Assembly (NCBI GenBank): GCA_903897565.1 | Contig: CAIUCF010000599.1 | Location: 1-6,017 of the forward strand | Length of the DNA: 6,017 bases | Source: an uncultured Rhodospirillales bacterium | GTDB lineage: Bacteria; Pseudomonadota; Alphaproteobacteria; ATCC43930; CGMCC-115725 | Direction of reading: 5' to 3' | In this document: piece after piece, positions 5,559-6,017 of the stretch | Numbering within the stretch: position 1 is the first letter of the stretch | Layout of the letters: each line of letters starts with the position of its first letter | The notes under the pieces: model-generated | Databases searched by the model: none | What the model was told of the DNA's origin: nothing | The model's input: the letters and a program-made list of their open reading frames with translations, nothing else | Position numbers and translations under genes: made by a program

Positions 5559-5801
5559 CTAACGGCAGGGACCGGCGCCGGCCGAGATCTGGTTCGAGGT
5601 CGTCAATCCGCCGGCCGCAGCGCCGGCAACGCCACCCACGGCGGCACCTGCCAGGGGATTGCCGCCGACGGCGCCGATGACGGCACCGCCGGCGGCGCCC
5701 AGGGCTGCACCGGTCGCGGCACGGCAGGCGGGAGTCTCACCGCAGGCGGTGAGACCAAGGGCGAGTGTCGCGATGACACAGATAGCTACGAGTGGGCGCA
5801 T
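5559..5801 (-). CDS. Small glycine-zipper lipoprotein
   Basis: An 80-residue protein with a lipoprotein signal: MRPLVAICVIATLALG followed by the lipobox LTA|C, so C20 should be lipidated. The next residue is Gly, which does not favour inner-membrane retention. The mature part is almost entirely a glycine zipper: Gly at 31, 35, 39, 43 and 47, an NP turn at 48-49, then Gly at 52, 56, 60 and 64, with Ala/Val between. This predicts a two-helix hairpin that packs or oligomerises in a membrane, as in small glycine-zipper outer-membrane lipoproteins. Cys 26 and Cys 79 might form a disulfide. ATG 5801 was chosen because the lipoprotein signal starts there; GAAGG lies 10 bases upstream. The frame continues 52 codons upstream, but that overlaps the preceding gene's real frame. 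It starts 58 bases after the stop of the upstream same-strand gene. Exact function unknown. Confidence 0.85.
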   Translation of the reverse strand: MRPLVAICVIATLALGLTACGETPACRAATGAALGAAGGAVIGAVGGNPLAGAAVGGVAGAAAGGLTTSNQISAGAGPCR

Positions 5802-5859
5802 GTGGAGAACACCTTCAACCCTGGGACATGGCTTGGATGGGAGCGCACTGTGCCGAACT

Positions 5860-6017
5860 TCAGTGGGGGTGATCGCCATGGGTACGGACATGGCCGTAAC
5901 CGGGGCCGCCGCGGGGGCGGAAGTGGCGGCCGTCATCACGATGCCAATGGCGGCCACGATCGGCGTATAAGAAAACGTTACGCCGCCAGTACCCGTCGGT
6001 TACCGGGCCGTAGTACC
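5860..6017 (-). CDS. Small His/Arg/aromatic-rich protein, C-terminal fragment (5' end outside the window)
   Basis: Translating inward from the right edge gives an open frame of 51 residues that ends at TGA 5862-5860; its start lies outside the window. It begins YYGPVTDGYW, then RRNVFLYADRGRHWHRDD, GRHFRP, RGGPGYGHVR and ends THGDHPH. The YYGPV-DGYW opening followed by an aromatic/His/Arg-rich tail looks like the C-terminus of small secreted proteins I have seen in alphaproteobacteria; I know no function for them. The composition (many His, Trp, Tyr and Arg in ordered motifs) is unlike that of a random high-GC frame, and this is the best coding frame of this stretch. No catalytic motif is visible. 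The lipoprotein gene starts 58 bases downstream on the same strand, so the two may be co-transcribed. Fairly likely real; export is assumed, since the N-terminus is not visible. Confidence 0.6.
   Translation of the reverse strand, partial: YYGPVTDGYWRRNVFLYADRGRHWHRDDGRHFRPRGGPGYGHVRTHGDHPH

Noticed and set aside
5802..5957. 52-codon upstream extension of the lipoprotein frame
   Set aside because: It overlaps the end of the upstream gene in another frame, is Ala/Pro/Thr-rich, and would bury the lipoprotein signal internally.
5974..5981. AACGTTAC repeated at 5081-5088 and here
   Set aside because: The second copy lies inside a coding frame; an 8-base match in 6 kb is not strong enough to suggest a shared regulatory site.
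5802..6017. Plus-strand frame from GTG 5802 open to the right edge, rich in Gly/Arg/His
   Set aside because: It is antisense to the minus-strand YYGPV-DGYW protein, whose composition and motif order are more protein-like; no ribosome binding site is seen.

Overview
This window reads as chromosomal DNA of a high-GC alphaproteobacterium. The strongest indications are a class II J-protein with its CbpM-like partner, a GGDEF domain of the kind usually fused to EAL, a VPLPG-type (PEP-CTERM-like) exosortase sorting tail, and a COG3653-type amidohydrolase next to a DUF3237 protein. Sphingomonadales or Rhodospirillales would fit, but the genus cannot be fixed from sequence alone. I see no rRNA, tRNA, CRISPR array, insertion sequence or phage gene.

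Layout. Bases 2-418 (+) are the C-terminal end of a GGDEF-domain signalling protein that begins outside the window. Bases 557-1776 (+) are a two-gene chaperone unit: a CbpA/DnaJ-like co-chaperone and a small CbpM/MerR-like modulator whose start codon overlaps the CbpA stop. A GC-rich hairpin at 1786-1812 separates it from a convergent minus-strand pair. That pair is read from 4041 down to 1821: a 578-residue D-aminoacylase-like amidohydrolase followed 25 bases later by a 152-residue DUF3237 protein. A clear intrinsic terminator (4221-4253) ends the next minus-strand gene, a 238-residue secreted protein with a signal peptide and a VPLPG/Arg-rich sorting tail (4283-4999).

The right-hand kilobase (5196-6017, minus strand) holds three very small envelope or secreted proteins in a row. 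In reading order they are the end of an aromatic/His/Arg-rich protein entering from the right edge (no start inside the window, identified by translating the edge), a glycine-zipper lipoprotein, and a His/Gly-rich exported peptide that probably starts at GTG.

How they work together. CbpA and CbpM form one known functional pair: a J-protein that stimulates DnaK, and its regulator. The amidohydrolase and DUF3237 protein are very likely co-transcribed and may act in one catabolic step or pathway, but the substrate is unknown. The four minus-strand genes from 4283 to the right edge are all predicted or suspected to be exported, so this end looks like a cell-envelope neighbourhood. I found no clearly new biological system. 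The items most worth a second look are the amidohydrolase, which seems to lack two usual metal-binding histidines, its DUF3237 partner, and the cluster of small exported proteins.
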